Assembly: GCA_047495785.1 (NCBI GenBank)
Contig: JBLDXI010000054.1
Location: 3,286,001 to 3,350,000, forward strand
Length of the DNA stretch: 64,000 bases
Direction of reading: 5' to 3'
From: Lepidodermella squamata
Taxonomy: Eukaryota > Gastrotricha
The notes below the pieces were generated by a model that was not told the DNA's origin, searched no databases, and saw nothing but the letters and a program-made list of their open reading frames with translations. Position 1 is the first letter of the stretch, and every line of letters starts with the position of its first letter. Made by a program: the position numbers and the translations under genes. Of this stretch, positions 29,462 to 42,204 are shown piece by piece.

Positions 29462-30410
29462 AGATTTTTTAACATGTTTATCCTTTGACAAAGCGAAGTG
29501 ATAATTCAACTAAAAATACGCCTCGTGTTTACTATACCTCCAACGGGCAATGATATCGCTTTCAATCGATAATAAAAAATAACGGTAATTACTAGAAATT
29601 CAGTAAAAGTTGATTCCAAGGGAGCAATGGACTTATAATAAGGTTGATAAAGCGGTGAAATTGTGGCTGGCTTACCACGAAATCTCTCATGAATACGATC
29701 GTGCTTTTAGTCGAGCTAGCGCTCGGTGTCAATTCAGTTTTGCTTCGTTCGAGAATCATTAATAGCGCTGTTGTTCAATTTTTTATTCGAATGCGAGCTG
29801 GATCATCTCCTCGGGCAACCGTAGTAATGACGCTTGGTTCGATAGCCGCCGACGATGTGAACAAGGTTGTTATCGGTAAAAACCTATTACGCAAACAGTA
29901 AATACAAACCTCGATCAGGTTTCCTATACTCACTATAAAAAAAAAGAATTTACACTAAGCTTTGTCGTTGCATATTTTAACAGAAAAATCGCTAGAATGA
30001 CTGTTCAATGGCGTTGCTAAACAACTGAAGAAGACGGTAGTGCTCAATCTATACCGCATTATTGAGCGAGGTGTGACCAGTGCGCGCTTAAAAAACGACG
30101 CTCTAGGGTGAAAGGGAGTAAAAATGACGTACTTCACCTTGATTTCAGTATTATTATTACGAGCTGCTTTTGTTCACTCAAATGCAGCATAGGTTATGAG
30201 CGAAGCGACGTTGCTTAGCCGTCGCTCGGTTGGCATGAGATATCGCGCTGCATTTTTTTCGGCGGCCATTCATGCCGTATTTAGGCAGTCTTGGAAAATC
30301 TCTGATACAAAACCATATGAAAGAAAAATTACCTTGTTTCTTTTCAAGAATTAACGAGTGCATTTTTACTTCATCTAAAGAGCTCGGGGAAAAAATCACT
30401 TATTCACTGT
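29462..30410. other. intergenic, between the unknown helical gene and CDPF1
   Basis: Nothing convincing. ORF 29689-29901 (plus) has no domain and no splice or poly(A) context. The region must hold the promoter of the gene to its left and the 3' UTR of CDPF1; no AATAAA for CDPF1 was found. Confidence 0.35.
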
Positions 30411-30826
30411 TCATTGGTTGGAATTTGATGCTTTCAGGACATCTTGTCGCAATTCAACCGGCAAGTCTTGAAGTTTTGATTTTGCACAGTCCACGCAATA
30501 TCTTTTCTTGTCCATATATACGCTGCATGTCTGCATTGATTTGAGCAGAATGCAACTCATTCAAAATATAAGGCCGCATTACCTGGCTGACGCAAACTGC
30601 ACGCTGACAAAGACAACACTCTTCGCCCAAAATTATCGCATCGTGATGATCGCAGAATGGGTTGCGTATCACGTAAGAATTGTTGTGAAGACTTAGGATA
30701 GTAAATATGAACCCGTAAACAGTAAACGAATGCAAAATAAAATTACCTAATCGCCTTGAGCATAGGAGGTTCCTTTCCATAATAGTCATACTTGGATGCA
30801 AAGTTACAAGAGCAGCAGCTAAACAT
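30411..30826 (-). CDS. CDPF1: CDPF1, cysteine-rich DPF-motif protein
   Basis: Small zinc-ribbon-like protein of 102 aa, conserved in animals, function unknown. Exons on the minus strand: 30747-30826, 30583-30691 and 30411-30530, with introns of 55 and 52 nt; phases fit exactly. Family landmarks: N-terminal FSCCSCNFASKYDYYGKEPP (cf. FxCxLC...YYGxKPP), the central NPF variant of the DPF motif (YVIRNPF), then GEECCLCQRAVCVSQ, TCSVYMDKKRYCVDC and the C-terminal helix LPVELRQDV. Cysteine spacing (CxxC, CxxC, C..CxxC) is kept. The DPF Asp is Asn here. A T-rich acceptor lies 17 nt upstream of the ATG (30843/30844). No single exon is long, so the gene is easy to miss. Confidence 0.9.
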
Positions 30827-31790
30827 GCCTATTAAAGTCAGAGCTAAAAAAATAATAGTAATCAATTACTTTCAGAAGGAGCGCAAACAAGTTAATCAAC
30901 AATGCTAATACTAGGTTTCCTTTTTGATCAGAGTGATGGCTAGCGGATGCTAGCGGATATGCAATGCGGAGATATTAACCAATGCAGGCTCAGGTTTTCG
31001 AGTGAGCATTGGGGAGGGTTAGTGGATGAAGAAACTAAGATACCGCAGATGCGCCTTGGTCGCCCACAGACGCAAACGATAGTGAACGCGGTCTAATGAA
31101 AACGACTTATCTTAATCTGCCTACTACCCGAAAGACTTTCTCTTCAATCTTCAATATATCCAGTGTCAAAAACAATCATACTATTGCAGTCAAATCGGTG
31201 AATCTTGGTGGAATGCAGCCCGGGGCGGAGGACCAAATAGCGCAACTTAACATGTTTCTTTCGAGCCTTTCGAGAGATGGCAAAATCATAGCTACGGAAT
31301 CGATTCGATTTCATTCAATTCCATAAATCATTTTTCTCAATATGACAGTGATCAGCGATGTACACAAATAGGCGCATAGCACTCACCTGGCGCTGTCAAG
31401 TTTCAACAACTCTTCCACGTTTTTGTTGTTGAAAGAAACATGTTCAAAAACCAACATAGATTTTGGTTTCATTTCTCATTTTAAACCACGTGCCAAATGG
31501 TTTTCATACTTAAAATGTACCAAAATGAAGAATTCTGAGCAATATTGGCATCATTATGCTTCTCAATTTTGCATTCTTGAAGTTTGAATTTCGCGCGCGC
31601 TTCGGCGTTCTGCGCGTTTTTTTTTAAGACGCGAGCAGCTGAGTCTTCGCCTTGGACGGTGCCTTGATGAGCTGTCCCTATCTTCCCTATCCCGAAATAA
31701 ACATGTCTCCCACACGGTGTGGCGTATCTCACTTAATTTAGCTATCTTTTGTTTTTAGAGTCGGCGTGACAGGTATCGGAAGCTAGGTTT
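30827..31790. other. divergent intergenic region CDPF1/SOAT
   Basis: Promoter region of two divergent genes. A T-rich acceptor-like sequence TTTTGTTTTTAG ends at 31758, 32 nt before the SOAT ATG. ORFs at 31096-31326 and 31481-31732 have no recognisable content. Confidence 0.4.
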
Positions 31791-33472
31791 ATGGCGTCAG
31801 CTGTTTTTAATTCCAACGGAATGAGTGGACATTTCGGGGTGATGCAGTTCAGGGAAGAATTGAGACGCCTGAAGCGCGAAGCCATCGAAGATCTGTCGAA
31901 CAAAATGGACGATCTGATTGGAAAAGCTGAGCTTCATCCCAACTTAAATGCACTCGTGAAGACAAACAAAACACCCCCAGCAACTCCGAAGATTCGTCGG
32001 AAAAAGGGGGATCTCCCAGACAAAGAATTCTTGATGCAGAACTCTGTTCTCACAGATTTATTTCATAGCAGGCATATTCAAACTATCAAGCACATGACGG
32101 TTGCGGCAATGATTGTTTGGATTATTGTTGTGTCCGCCACTGATGCGCTTGATAAACGCAGTTACAAAGCACTTCTTCCCAATACGGATTTGGTCGAAAG
32201 TGCGTTCAAAAACTATCGCATGGCTATCACTTTTTGGATGACTCAAATGCTCTATGCGTTCTTGATGTATCCTCTGTGTTACTACTGGAGCTGCTATCGT
32301 CCATCTGGCCCGCAGAACTGGTTTGATCGCATTTTTACGGCTATTTATGTGTTAGCTCAAGCCTACTTCCTGTGGATGCCTGCTGACTTATTATTTTTCA
32401 AACCTCTGTTGGGATCAGCTGCTGCCGTTGCGATAGCTATAGAGCAAATGCGACTGATGATGAAAATGCATTCTTTCTTCAGAGAAGCTACTCGTAGTGT
32501 TTATCGGTTCGAGGCTTCGTTGTTGAAGCGCACCGATGGTGACAGCGCTGTCACAGCTACGCCACCTCCATTTCCTGGCTTCGATCGGTTTGTTCAGAAT
32601 TTTTTATTAGGTCTCATTTTTATATTAGTGCATTTCAGCTACCTTTACTTCTTATTCGCACCAACTTTAATTTATCGGGACTCGTACCCTAGGAGCGAAA
32701 CGATCAACTGGCATTACGTTTTCACTAACTTCATCCAGTTTTTCGCCTGTGTAGTTTTCATGTATTATCTGATTCAGCGCTATCTGTCTCCTGAATTCAA
32801 GGCTCTCGATTTCGCAAATTTAACTTTCGAGCATGTATTGAGATCGATCTTCCGCTGCACTCTCCCTGGAATAATGTTGCTCTTCTTGGTGTTTTTCTCG
32901 TTCCTGCATTCCTGGCTAAATGCATGGGCTGAGATGCTGCGGTTTGGTGATCGAATGTTTTACAAAGATTGGTGGAACGCCATGTCTTATGCCGGATTTT
33001 ATCGGACCTGGAACTGCGTGGTTCACGACTGGCTGTATACATACGTTTATAAGGAATCGCTTGAATATTTTTCGGTAGGAATATAATCTGGGTTGAAAAC
33101 TTCGAAATCTGAGAAAATAATTTTTTACAGATTCGCAGAAAATCGCTTGCTGCTTTGTTGGTTTTTTCGATATCAGCCTTCTTCCACGAGTACGTATTGG
33201 CTTCCTCCCTTCGCTTTGTGTATCCGGTGCTGCTTTTGGAGTTTGGCTTTCTCGGATTTATTTTCTTCTTCATCAACGTTGAAGCTCGTTTTTCGAATGT
33301 GCTCATGTGGGTCACATTAACCCTCGGATCTGGCATCTTGATGTGTTTATATTCCCTGGAGGTTTACGCGAGAGAACGGTGCCCTCAAACTCTCGATTAT
33401 TTCTCCGACCTTTTTGTTCCAAGGTCTTGGAATTGTTGGCCCCAACGAGCTCAAATCAATGGTACAAGCTAG
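31791..33472 (+). CDS. SOAT: sterol O-acyltransferase (ACAT/SOAT, MBOAT family)
   Basis: ER-membrane enzyme that esterifies cholesterol or another sterol with fatty acyl-CoA for storage. Exons 31791-33074 and 33131-33472 (intron 56 nt, phase 0) give 541 aa, close to human SOAT1 (550 aa). A soluble N terminus of about 100 residues precedes multiple hydrophobic spans. The ACAT signature FYKDWWN is at about residues 390-396, followed by WNCVVHDWLYTYVY. The MBOAT catalytic His is in AFFHEYVLA at about residue 447. These motifs point to the SOAT branch rather than DGAT1 (which has FYRDWWN) mainly through overall length and flanking sequence. AATAAA at 34048-34053 lies only 72 nt before the next gene's start codon. 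SOAT against DGAT1 is the residual doubt; the acyltransferase family is certain. Confidence 0.9.
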
Positions 33473-34124
33473 ATAACTTTATTTGTCCTTCTTTTGTCTT
33501 GTGTATATCTTTTTTATCGCCATATTCTGCTTGGAAGTTGAAGGAGACCCGGTACATGTTTTGAGTGATCTAATTAATTGACCATATTATTGTCTTACGT
33601 TATTTTGTGGGTTGACGTTTCATTATCAGACAAAAACCCTGCCTTGCCCTTCCTCATATGCATCTATTACTTCTAGTTCGTAGTATGTTCTGCGTAAATG
33701 TGCTATTTAGAAATCTTTAATGTGCAATTTATCTTTCACTAATTCGTGATATCATATGCTATCAAAAGTAACTCTGCTTAACCATATCGCATCCGATGCC
33801 TGTTCACCTGATAATCCTGGAGTGCTAGAATCGTTTTTCAAAAATTTGCTCAATTCAATTTTGACGATTGCTCGAATTCAAAGTTTATGAATTTTTACAA
33901 TGTTCTGTGTTATTTCGCTTGTCAAAGTTTATTTTTCTGTGTTTATTTTCTCGTTTTGTGTCCCTATTGGGGCAGGATATTACCTCAGCTAGATTTACAA
34001 GCTCATCGAACATAAGTTGCACGCTATCATCACTGAACATTGAAAATAATAAAACTTTATTTTACTTTCTTGCCTCTTAGAATTTTGTTCTCAAATTAAA
34101 TCGAGCGACATATGGTAGTGAGCC
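33473..34124. other. SOAT 3' UTR and TSC2 leader
   Basis: Ends with AATAAA (34048-34053), then a pyrimidine-rich stretch finishing CTCTTAG at 34080, and the TSC2 ATG at 34125. The spacing resembles a trans-spliced downstream gene of an operon, but could be chance in a compact genome. Confidence 0.5.
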
Positions 34125-37100
34125 ATGATATATACTGCAGAAGATGATGATCTAGCGAGTGAGGCCAGCTCTCTTGTGTCATATGACGAGGATGGCTTCA
34201 ACAACCATCCGAATTCACTCATTTCAGCGCTAACTCGAGTTTTATCGGCGTCATCGCCTGCATCGAAACCAGTTTCCACCCCGCCAAGTTGGCATCAAAG
34301 TCGAACTCCATCGCGGACTAACTCAGTAGTTGAATCCAGTGGCGTGTCTGCATCAGTCAGTCTGCCAAGTACTCCAACAGTCTCATTAAATACTTCGATT
34401 TCCGAACGAGAAGCTGCGTTTTTAGCCCGTGTCGTTCGCCCCGACGAGTTTGCATGCCAAGCTATAATGTTTTCTAGACAGCTGTTGCTGCCACACCTAG
34501 TCAGTTACCCAGTTCACCGTCGGATTTCTATCTTGACAGACATCACGTGTGGCTGCAAGGATTTCTCACGGCTTGAACACGAATTACCTTACGCGATTTT
34601 GGAAACTGTCAACGATGCTTTCGATTTGACGGGAGTTGTCTCCCACTCACCCTCTCTGACGCTACTATCTCAAGCCTTGAGATACAACATAAAAGCCTTC
34701 GCTCTGTCTGGGGCTTTTCCGTTGCTAGGTCTAACGCTATCCAAGCTATTTCTCATATTTAAAGATGCCAAGATCTTCGAGCAACTCGTTGAAATATCTG
34801 ATATAGTCGTCAAAAGATGGATCTTGGCGGATATGAAGGATAACACCAAGGTAATTTGGAATTTTATATTATGAAATTGGGAGATGATGAGTTTGGAAAT
34901 GTGGATTTTGAATATGAAGTTATACTTTATGTATTACAGGCATTTCTGCAAAGTTTTATAGCGGCTTCTGGTCGATTTTGGCCTAGCCAGGCTCCAGCCT
35001 CAGCGCAGCAGTTGATGCGAACCCTCATTAATGGTTGCCACAGCGTTGTTGCTGTTCAAGCGCTGTTCGACTGCGCTCAGGGCAAAGTTACAGTAGGGGA
35101 CGATCCAAGCCTGGCGGTTCTCGGCGCTCTTGCTACGATTCGAAACTTACTGCTTGAAGTTTCCTCATCTACACCCGCATCCAGGTCGATGTCACCCTCA
35201 GTAACAGCCATGGAATCGAGTTACTACTTCAGCGATACTGCTTCCTATACAAAAAAGTTGATAAGCGAGAGCGCCCTTCCTCTTGTATCTAATTTGGTAC
35301 TAATTAACAAAGAATACTGCAAAACCCCAAAAGTTTTCATCGAAATAACTGAGCTTTTGGGGGTTATCGTCACTTCGCAAGCTCCTAATTCGAAATCAGG
35401 GGATAATTGCGCCGACTTTTGGACTGTTTTATTTCATTGTTTGGAGACGCTTGACCGCGCTATTCAAGAACTACCGCCAACAACCGGCCCTCCAGCTGCG
35501 TTGGGCCAAGGTCCGAGGAATTCAGGCGGAGCCATGCCAACACCAGCCCATGCCGAGCCTGTTCATAAATACAACAACCTGCTTCTTGCCCTTATATCGC
35601 ACTTAGAATTCGATTCGCCTCGTTTCACGTCACTCTACTGGATTTTATCAACTTCTCACACGAATTCAGCCCTCAGGTCACTGGAGGTGATATCGAAGCT
35701 CAGCCTGTACTTTTGCGAGTACCACTTGATGGCAATATCCGAAACTTCACCAGTTTTTGTTGATATTCAAGGATTTCTACTCGCGTTCTACGTTCGCGAT
35801 AGCCGCCAATCAGTTCGCGAGTGTATTTTGAACGGGTTGTCTGGCGCTTTCATCGCTAGACCTAAGCTGATATCCGAAATGGTCGTGTCAGTCGTGCTAG
35901 ACCACGTTTTCGGCTGTTCGACGAACATGAAGCCGCGGCCTTTGATTTCAGACACTTCCTCGCCGAAAAGTGCCCAGGCTGCTCTTGCCTTCATCAAACA
36001 GCTGTTTCATTCGACGCGACCTGCCAGAAATCGGCATTTCATTTTCACGCAAGCGTTAGCTATTCTATTCACCGCAGCTAATGGCGGTAGCAACTCGTTG
36101 ATCGAATCGCTTTCTCGAGATATTTTCGGGATTATTGTCGCGAATATGGCTGATAGCTTGACGTGCACTAGTCCGATTTTGATGAAAACGGTCGATACGT
36201 TCAGCCTCGAGCTATTTCGACGATTCGAAGCGGCGACCTCTTCGTCTGAAATGTTAGCCTGCTGGCGGCCTACCTTACTGCGATTTCTTTGCTTATGCTC
36301 TGGTTTGGATACGAATTCACTCGGGCAGGTAATAGCCGATCGGCGTTTTGTCGAGGGGGCGTGCCTTTTCACGTCGATGGACGAATTGCTTGAACACTTG
36401 AATTCGTCATCGAATCTTGTCATGAGCTCAGATCGACGTGATATGATTCTAATCCCGGGATTGAAATGGTCCTCTGAGCTTCAAGTTTCGGTGTATTCGA
36501 TGAAATTGCTAGTTCTATCGCTAAAAACCGAGAAAGATCCCACCGCCTTCAAATGCTTCGCCGCGCTGACTTCGAGATTTTTCTCAAAACGGCGCGTTCT
36601 ACAAAAATACGCACCACCAGCGCTGTTTCCTTTGGTAAATGAACTGGTTGAGTTGCTATGTAAATGCGCTGCCAGTGGTATCAAGCGGTACCTGATGGAG
36701 CAGAACCAGCTATCGAGTCAACACACTAGCAAAGATGGGCAATCTCACGGTCACTCTCAGGGCCAATCAAGTGTAACGTCTTCTCCTCACGCGCAACAGT
36801 CCCATCATGTCGTAAGTTCAAATCCATGTACCAAAAACCGCGCAATCTTTTCTCGAAGTGGCAGTTTTTTTCATCAAATTCATTTATTTCTTAAATATTG
36901 AACCTTCGAATGAAATTGTCCACTATAATATGCCGAAAATATTTTAGATATACCGGATCAAACTCGTTTGGTAATTATAAGTATTTTCTCTCGTTTAACC
37001 GATTTTCTACGGAATTCTTATTTCTGTTGCCAAATTTTATAACTAATTACCATTCTCATGGATTTAAATTTCTTCTGGCCGTAAAGTACGCAGGACGTCA

Positions 37101-38962
37101 TTGTAGACTTCCTAATCCCTTATCAATTGATTGCGCTACTTATGGGACGTTATTGAATAGCCTCCTTAAAATTGTTCATTTTCAGCCCGCAGTTCCAGCC
37201 CAGCCTTCACCCTATTGCCTGCAAACAATTTTCCGAGCTTTTTTGCTCGTTCCTGCCTTGGATTTCGCTCTTGAAGACGAGCGCAGGTGCCTGTTTTTCC
37301 GGTGTTTGCTGAAAGCGTTAAAATCACCAGTGGCTGGCGAAGCCATGGACTGCCTCACGCTGTGTCTTGTCCACATGCCGACTAATCACGCCCAAGAATG
37401 GCTGGAGCGCGTCACAGTCGAACTGTCTAAACTCGTATCAGCAACATCGTTCGCGCCTAACGTCATCCTTCTCATGGACATGCTTCGGACTTTCATCAAG
37501 CGCGGCGCTATTACCATATCCCAAGATTCATTTCTTGCCATTTTCAGTCTGGTGCTCTCGTTTGCTAATCCGTGCCGTTTCGGCTATTTTTATTCATCGC
37601 TTGCTTTTAATTCAATGTTTGCCTGGTTTCTCGACTCACCTGTCCACTTGCGTCCAGACCTTGGGTCTTACGTTTTGAAGCAACTTGCCGGCTATCGATA
37701 CTTTTCGGAAAACCAAGCCTCAGCCTCGTCATCCGGTGTTCGATACTACGACGAAATGACCGAGTTGACGCGAGATGTTGTCACCGAGCATAATTCTCGT
37801 CGAATCAACGATTTCGAACCGAACCGACTGGTCGAGTTTGAGAGTTGCCCGACGTGGTTTCTCGACAATGACCGAATAATCAGTTTTAAGAAAGATACTG
37901 AGAATCCTAGCTCGATTTCGGTTCTAGTTCGCTCGCCATCTTCAGTTTCAATATTTTCACTGCAAAGGTCGACGCGAAGTTTACCGAACGTATCCCGTAA
38001 AGAAGACCAGGATTCTTTCGACAACGAAGTTGCCGCACTGGTCTCAACCTTTTTCGGTAGCTCTGCTGCTTTGGGCTTGCGAAAACCGCTCACCCAAGAA
38101 GCTGATCGCGGCTTGAAGAATTTCGATCTAATTTTACCGTTTCAACAATTTAAGGTGGGTGTTATTTATATTTTATTCTTTTAATAATCAATTAATTTCC
38201 AACAGATTGGTATCCTATTCTGGGCTCCAGGTCAAACCACTGAGGAGCAAATTTTGTCAAACTGCTATGGGACGCCACGTTACGAGCGATTTGTCGAAAA
38301 ATTGGGTCTCGTATCGCGGCTAGTGGCCACAGGTACGAAGAAAAAGGACGCCCAGTTTTTGTTCACTGGAGGCCTTGATTCTGGCGGCGAAGATGGGCGG
38401 GTTGCGTTGACATACGTCGACGGATATTGCCAGGTATATTTTTTATTTTTTTTTAAAGTAAAATTCCAGTCTTTTGCGATTTAAGGTGGCTTACCATGTT
38501 GCGACGTTGATGCCTAACCGCCCGGGTGACCCGAAACGGAACAGCAAAAAACGCCACATCGGCAACGATTACGTCATCATAATTTACAACGCTAGCGGGT
38601 CGACGGCCCAACAACGCGGGGCGGTCGCCTCAGTCATTAGCGGCAGTTTCGCCTACGCGACAATAGTTGTAACACCCCTGCTCGACGGCAACAATCTAGT
38701 ACAGCTCTTTGGCAAACACGACGTGCCGCGGCAACTGCGCTGGAATGCGGGGAAAGCGATAACGGTGACGGAAAAACTCCTCCCTGACTACGTTCGTTTG
38801 TTAGCACTTCACGCTGATATTACGGCGCGCTGCGTCTCGGACGCCCAACCAGTTGCGTTCAACTGGCTCGAACGGCTGAGACGTGTTCGACGGCTGCGAT
38901 CCAAGTTGTCACAAATGACAGGTTCGACTGGCGAAGGGTCAACAGAAGTAGTTTACCAGTGA
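34125..38962 (+). CDS. TSC2: tuberin (TSC2), Rheb GTPase-activating protein
   Basis: With TSC1 it forms the complex that turns off Rheb and so restrains TORC1 at the lysosome. Exons 34125-34850, 34940-36811, 37186-38154, 38206-38433 and 38486-38962, all phase 0, give 1,423 aa (human about 1,800). The N-terminal two thirds are helical-repeat (HEAT-like) sequence with Ser-rich linkers, as in tuberin. The Rap/Rheb-GAP domain covers about 1180-1415: FKIGILFWAPGQ, then KKRHIGNDYVIIIYN, which carries the catalytic Asn-thumb (about N1291), then VTPLLDGNNLV and the tuberin-specific end NWLERLRRVRRLRSKL (human WIARLRHIKRLRQRI). The shorter length lies mainly in the region before the GAP domain, where human TSC2 has many phosphorylation sites. 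AATAAA at 39064-39069. Confidence 0.93.
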
Positions 38963-39552
38963 ACTTAATTTATAAATATGAGATAATAATCTTTGCTAAT
39001 AATCGAAATCATGAACTGAAGCTGTGGCGTCTTTCTTGGGACTTTTTTCACACGTGCTTGTTGAATAAATCGAATTGATCAATTCCTGATGCAACGTATT
39101 ACGTGATTTATTGACATAGAATGTAATTCGAGCATCGCTTATCTGTTTATCTCAATACGCCGAGAGCAGTCATCCCGTGGGGTGCACTGAGCTAAATGGA
39201 GGATGAAGTCATAACTCACTGGGAAACGAGAATTAATCCTTATCAACATTTGCTGGCCAGTGACTGCTGTCTCATACGCCCACAGGCGGTCAAAAAAGGG
39301 TGGATGCATGCTTTCTTCAGTAGAAAGCACGTAAGCTTTAGCTCATTTTCCCAATGCGACAGGGCAGGTCCTAAAAAATAACAGTGTTTCTTATCGCAGA
39401 GTAGGGTGGGCGGCGTCGCGAGAAACGCCCAGTTCGGTAAAAGCGGCGATAAGAGCTCCGCCCAAGAAATCAGTCTTTGGACACGGTCTCCATAAAAGTC
39501 TTTCTCCTGCTTCCATTCTCAGCTGCACGTGTTATTCCCATAAAGCATTGAA
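38963..39552. other. TSC2 3' UTR and promoter of the first mucin gene
   Basis: AATAAA at 39064-39069 for TSC2. No gene seen in the rest; it ends in a probable core promoter (separate entry). Confidence 0.45.
39491..39526 (+). promoter_or_regulatory. candidate TATA/initiator core promoter of the SEA-mucin gene
   Basis: CATAAAAG at 39491-39498, then TTCTCAGCT around 39517-39525, about 28 nt downstream, the usual TATA-to-initiator spacing. The resulting 5' UTR would be about 30 nt. The same TTCTCAG could instead be a splice acceptor. Confidence 0.45.
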
Positions 39553-42204
39553 ATGAAATTCGAATTATCTATATTACTTCTTCTAATTTCTACTGCGGGC
39601 ATCTGTCGAGGCGATGACCCGGTCGAACCAGAACCAGAAATAACTTCTGAGCCGGCTATCGATCCAGCAACAACTGTTGCTCCAGAAGAACCAGCAACCG
39701 AGCCAGCTACAGACGAACCAGCAACAACTGCTGCTCCAGAGGAACCAGCAACAACTGCTGCTCCAGAGGAACCAGCAACCGAGCCAGCTACAGACGAACC
39801 AGCAATAACTGTTGCTCCAGAGGAACCAGCAACCGAGCCAGCTACAGACGAACCAGCAACAACGGATGCTCCAGAGGAACCAGCAACCGAGCCAGCTACA
39901 GACGAACCAGCAACAACTGCTGCTCCAGAGGAACCAGCAACCGAACCTGCAACAGAGGAGCCAGCTACTACAGCTGCTCCTGAGGAACCAGCAACCGAGC
40001 CAGCTACAGACGAACCGGCAACAACTGCTGCTCCAGAGGAACCAGCAACAACTGCTGCTCCAGAGGAACCAGCAACAACTGCTGCTCCAGAGGAACCAGC
40101 AACCGAGCCAGCTACAGACGAACCGGCAACAACTGCTGCTCCAGAGGAACCAGCAACAACTGCCGCTCCAGAGGAACCAGCAACCGAGCCAGCTACAGAC
40201 GAACCGGCAACAACTGCCGCTCCAGAGGAACCAGCAACCGAGCCAGCTACAGACGAACCTGCAACAACTGCTGCTCCAGAGGAACCAGCAACCGAACCTG
40301 CAACAGAGGAGCCAGCTACTACAGCTGCTCCTGAGGAACCTGCAACCGAGCCTGCAACAGACGAGCCAGCCACTACCGCTGCTCCGGAAGAGCCAGTGAC
40401 GGAAGAAGCTACCACTACAGCTCCAGTTGACCCTGTTACAGAAGAAGCTACCACTGCAGCACCAGTTGATCCAGTCACAGAAGAAGCTACCACTGCAGCT
40501 CCAGTTGACCCTGTTACAGAAGAAGCTACCACTGCAGCACCAGTTGACCCTGTTACAGAAGAAGCTACCACTGCAGCACCAGTTGATCCAGTCACAGAGG
40601 AAGCTACCACTGCAGCTCCAGTTGATCCAGTAACGGAAGCATCTACCACTGCAGCTCCAGTTGATCCAGTCACAGAAGAAGCTACCACAGCAGCTCCAGT
40701 TGACCCCGTTACAGAAGAAGCTACCACTGCAGCACCAGTTGACCCTGTTACTGAAGAAGCTACCACTGCAGCTCCAGTTGATCCAGTCACAGAAGAAGCT
40801 ACCACTGCAGCACCAGTTGACCCTGTTACTGAAGAAGCTACCACTGCAGCTCCAGTTGATCCAGTAACGGAAGCAGCCACAACTGCAGCTCCAGTTGATC
40901 CAGTAACGGAAGCAGCCACAACTGCAGCTCCAGTTGATCCAGTAACGGAAGCAGCCACAACTGCTGCCCCTGTAGATCCGGTCACAGAGCCTGCAACAAC
41001 TCAGAAACCCGTCGACCCTGTTACTGTCGCTGCTACGACCAAGGCAGCCGATCCTCTTACGGATGCAGCCACGACCGTCGTTTCCGCAATTTACAGGATA
41101 GGTAAGACTTTTTATACTGTGTATTCTTGATTTTTAATTTGGATATCCTGGTTCAGAGGTCGCGTCAAATATGGGGGTTGACTACATATTAATAAGCAAC
41201 AGTCCTCAATACTGGAGTGACGACTTATCGAAGCCTGAAACAGAATTGTACAAGACTGCAAGCTCGATATTCGAGAAGGAGGTAGCTTTCATTCAAATGA
41301 TCCGTAAATTTTTCCAAAATATGCCTTTCAGATAAGAAAAATCTACGATGAAGCCAAAATTGAGTACAATGACGTTTCGATAAAGAGCTTTACGTAAGAG
41401 AATCGAGAAAATATTAACCTAGTTGAGAGCCTGTATTTATATCTAGGAAAAAAACTAAATCGGTGTTGTCATGGCTGTGGTATCTTCGAGCGGACCAAGA
41501 TGGCATCACTTCGAACTACGCTGTTACACTGAAACCAAGCCGGACTAAACCCGACGAAGATGCGCTGCAGAAGGAGATCCAGGCATCGGTTGACCAGGCA
41601 GTTAAATCACTATCAGATAGCGGCGCGTTCAAAGATTCGCTGGGAGGCACTGTTTCTGTTACTATCGAAAAAGTCGCAACTACTCAAGAGCCAATCACTC
41701 CGGTGACAACGGCGTCGCCGGCATTGGGTGCTGCTGAGTTGGCTGGTATTATAGTCGGTTCAGTCTTGGGAGGAGTCATTTTGATCGTCTTGATCGGCTA
41801 TTTGATGTAAGTCAATAACTTACTACGATATTTCTACCGGGTTCATCATCATTTGATTTTAAAGATTCCGATCTCGAAATAGTTCTGCTAACTCGGACGT
41901 TGAGTCCAATCATTCAAGCCGTCATTCCAGTGATTCAACAATAAATGTTGTTACCAAGTCTGCAGAGAATGGCAAGGAAGTGCAAAGCGTGCCGATGGCG
42001 GCCATGCCTTCCACTTACGCCTACTCGCAGCCTCAGGCCTATGCTGCACCTACCACTGACCCGCGACAGAGCAACGCAGTTCCAACGACTTACATGACAT
42101 CACCTATGCCAACCTATGCGCCGATTCCCCGAGCGCCAGTTGTTACTCAGGCAGCAACAACGGCGCAAGTGCCAAACGGCGATGAAGATGAACTCGAATT
42201 TTAG
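39553..42204 (+). CDS. SEA-domain transmembrane mucin-like protein
   Basis: Probable cell-surface glycoprotein. Exons 39553-41101, 41157-41281, 41332-41393, 41447-41806 and 41865-42204 (phases fit) give 811 aa. Signal peptide at 1-20 (LSILLLLISTAGICRG). Residues about 25-500 are Thr/Pro/Glu/Ala repeats suited to dense O-glycosylation. A SEA-like module at about 517-655 follows (IFEKEIRKIYDEAKIEY, then SNYAVTL); the usual GSVVV autocleavage site is not evident. One membrane span at about 676-698 (AGIIVGSVLGGVILIVLIGY) ends in FRSRN, then a 112-aa Ser/Pro/Tyr/Thr-rich cytoplasmic tail ending DEDELEF. It is the smaller paralogue of the giant gene downstream, sharing the 125- and 62-nt SEA exons. 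Tandem AATAAA at 42414-42419 and 42425-42430. Confidence 0.88.
39640..41000 (+). repeat. Thr/Pro/Glu/Ala coding repeats of the first mucin
   Basis: Two families in the first exon. Left (to about 40,390): units built on EEPATEPATDEPATTAAP with frequent shortening. Right (about 40,390-41,000): 13-aa units VTEEATTAAPVDP, later with A or S in place of the second E. Units are multiples of 3 nt, so all six frames stay largely open. Confidence 0.9.

Noticed and set aside
36898-37185. Read-through of the TSC2 intron giving an extra 96 residues
   Set aside because: The segment is AT-rich with intron-like composition; GTAAGT at 36812 and TTTTCAG at 37185 join in phase 0 and restore tuberin sequence.
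39519-40985. 488-aa antisense ORF over the first mucin repeats
   Set aside because: Shadow of the repeat; the sense strand has a signal peptide, membrane span and matched exons.
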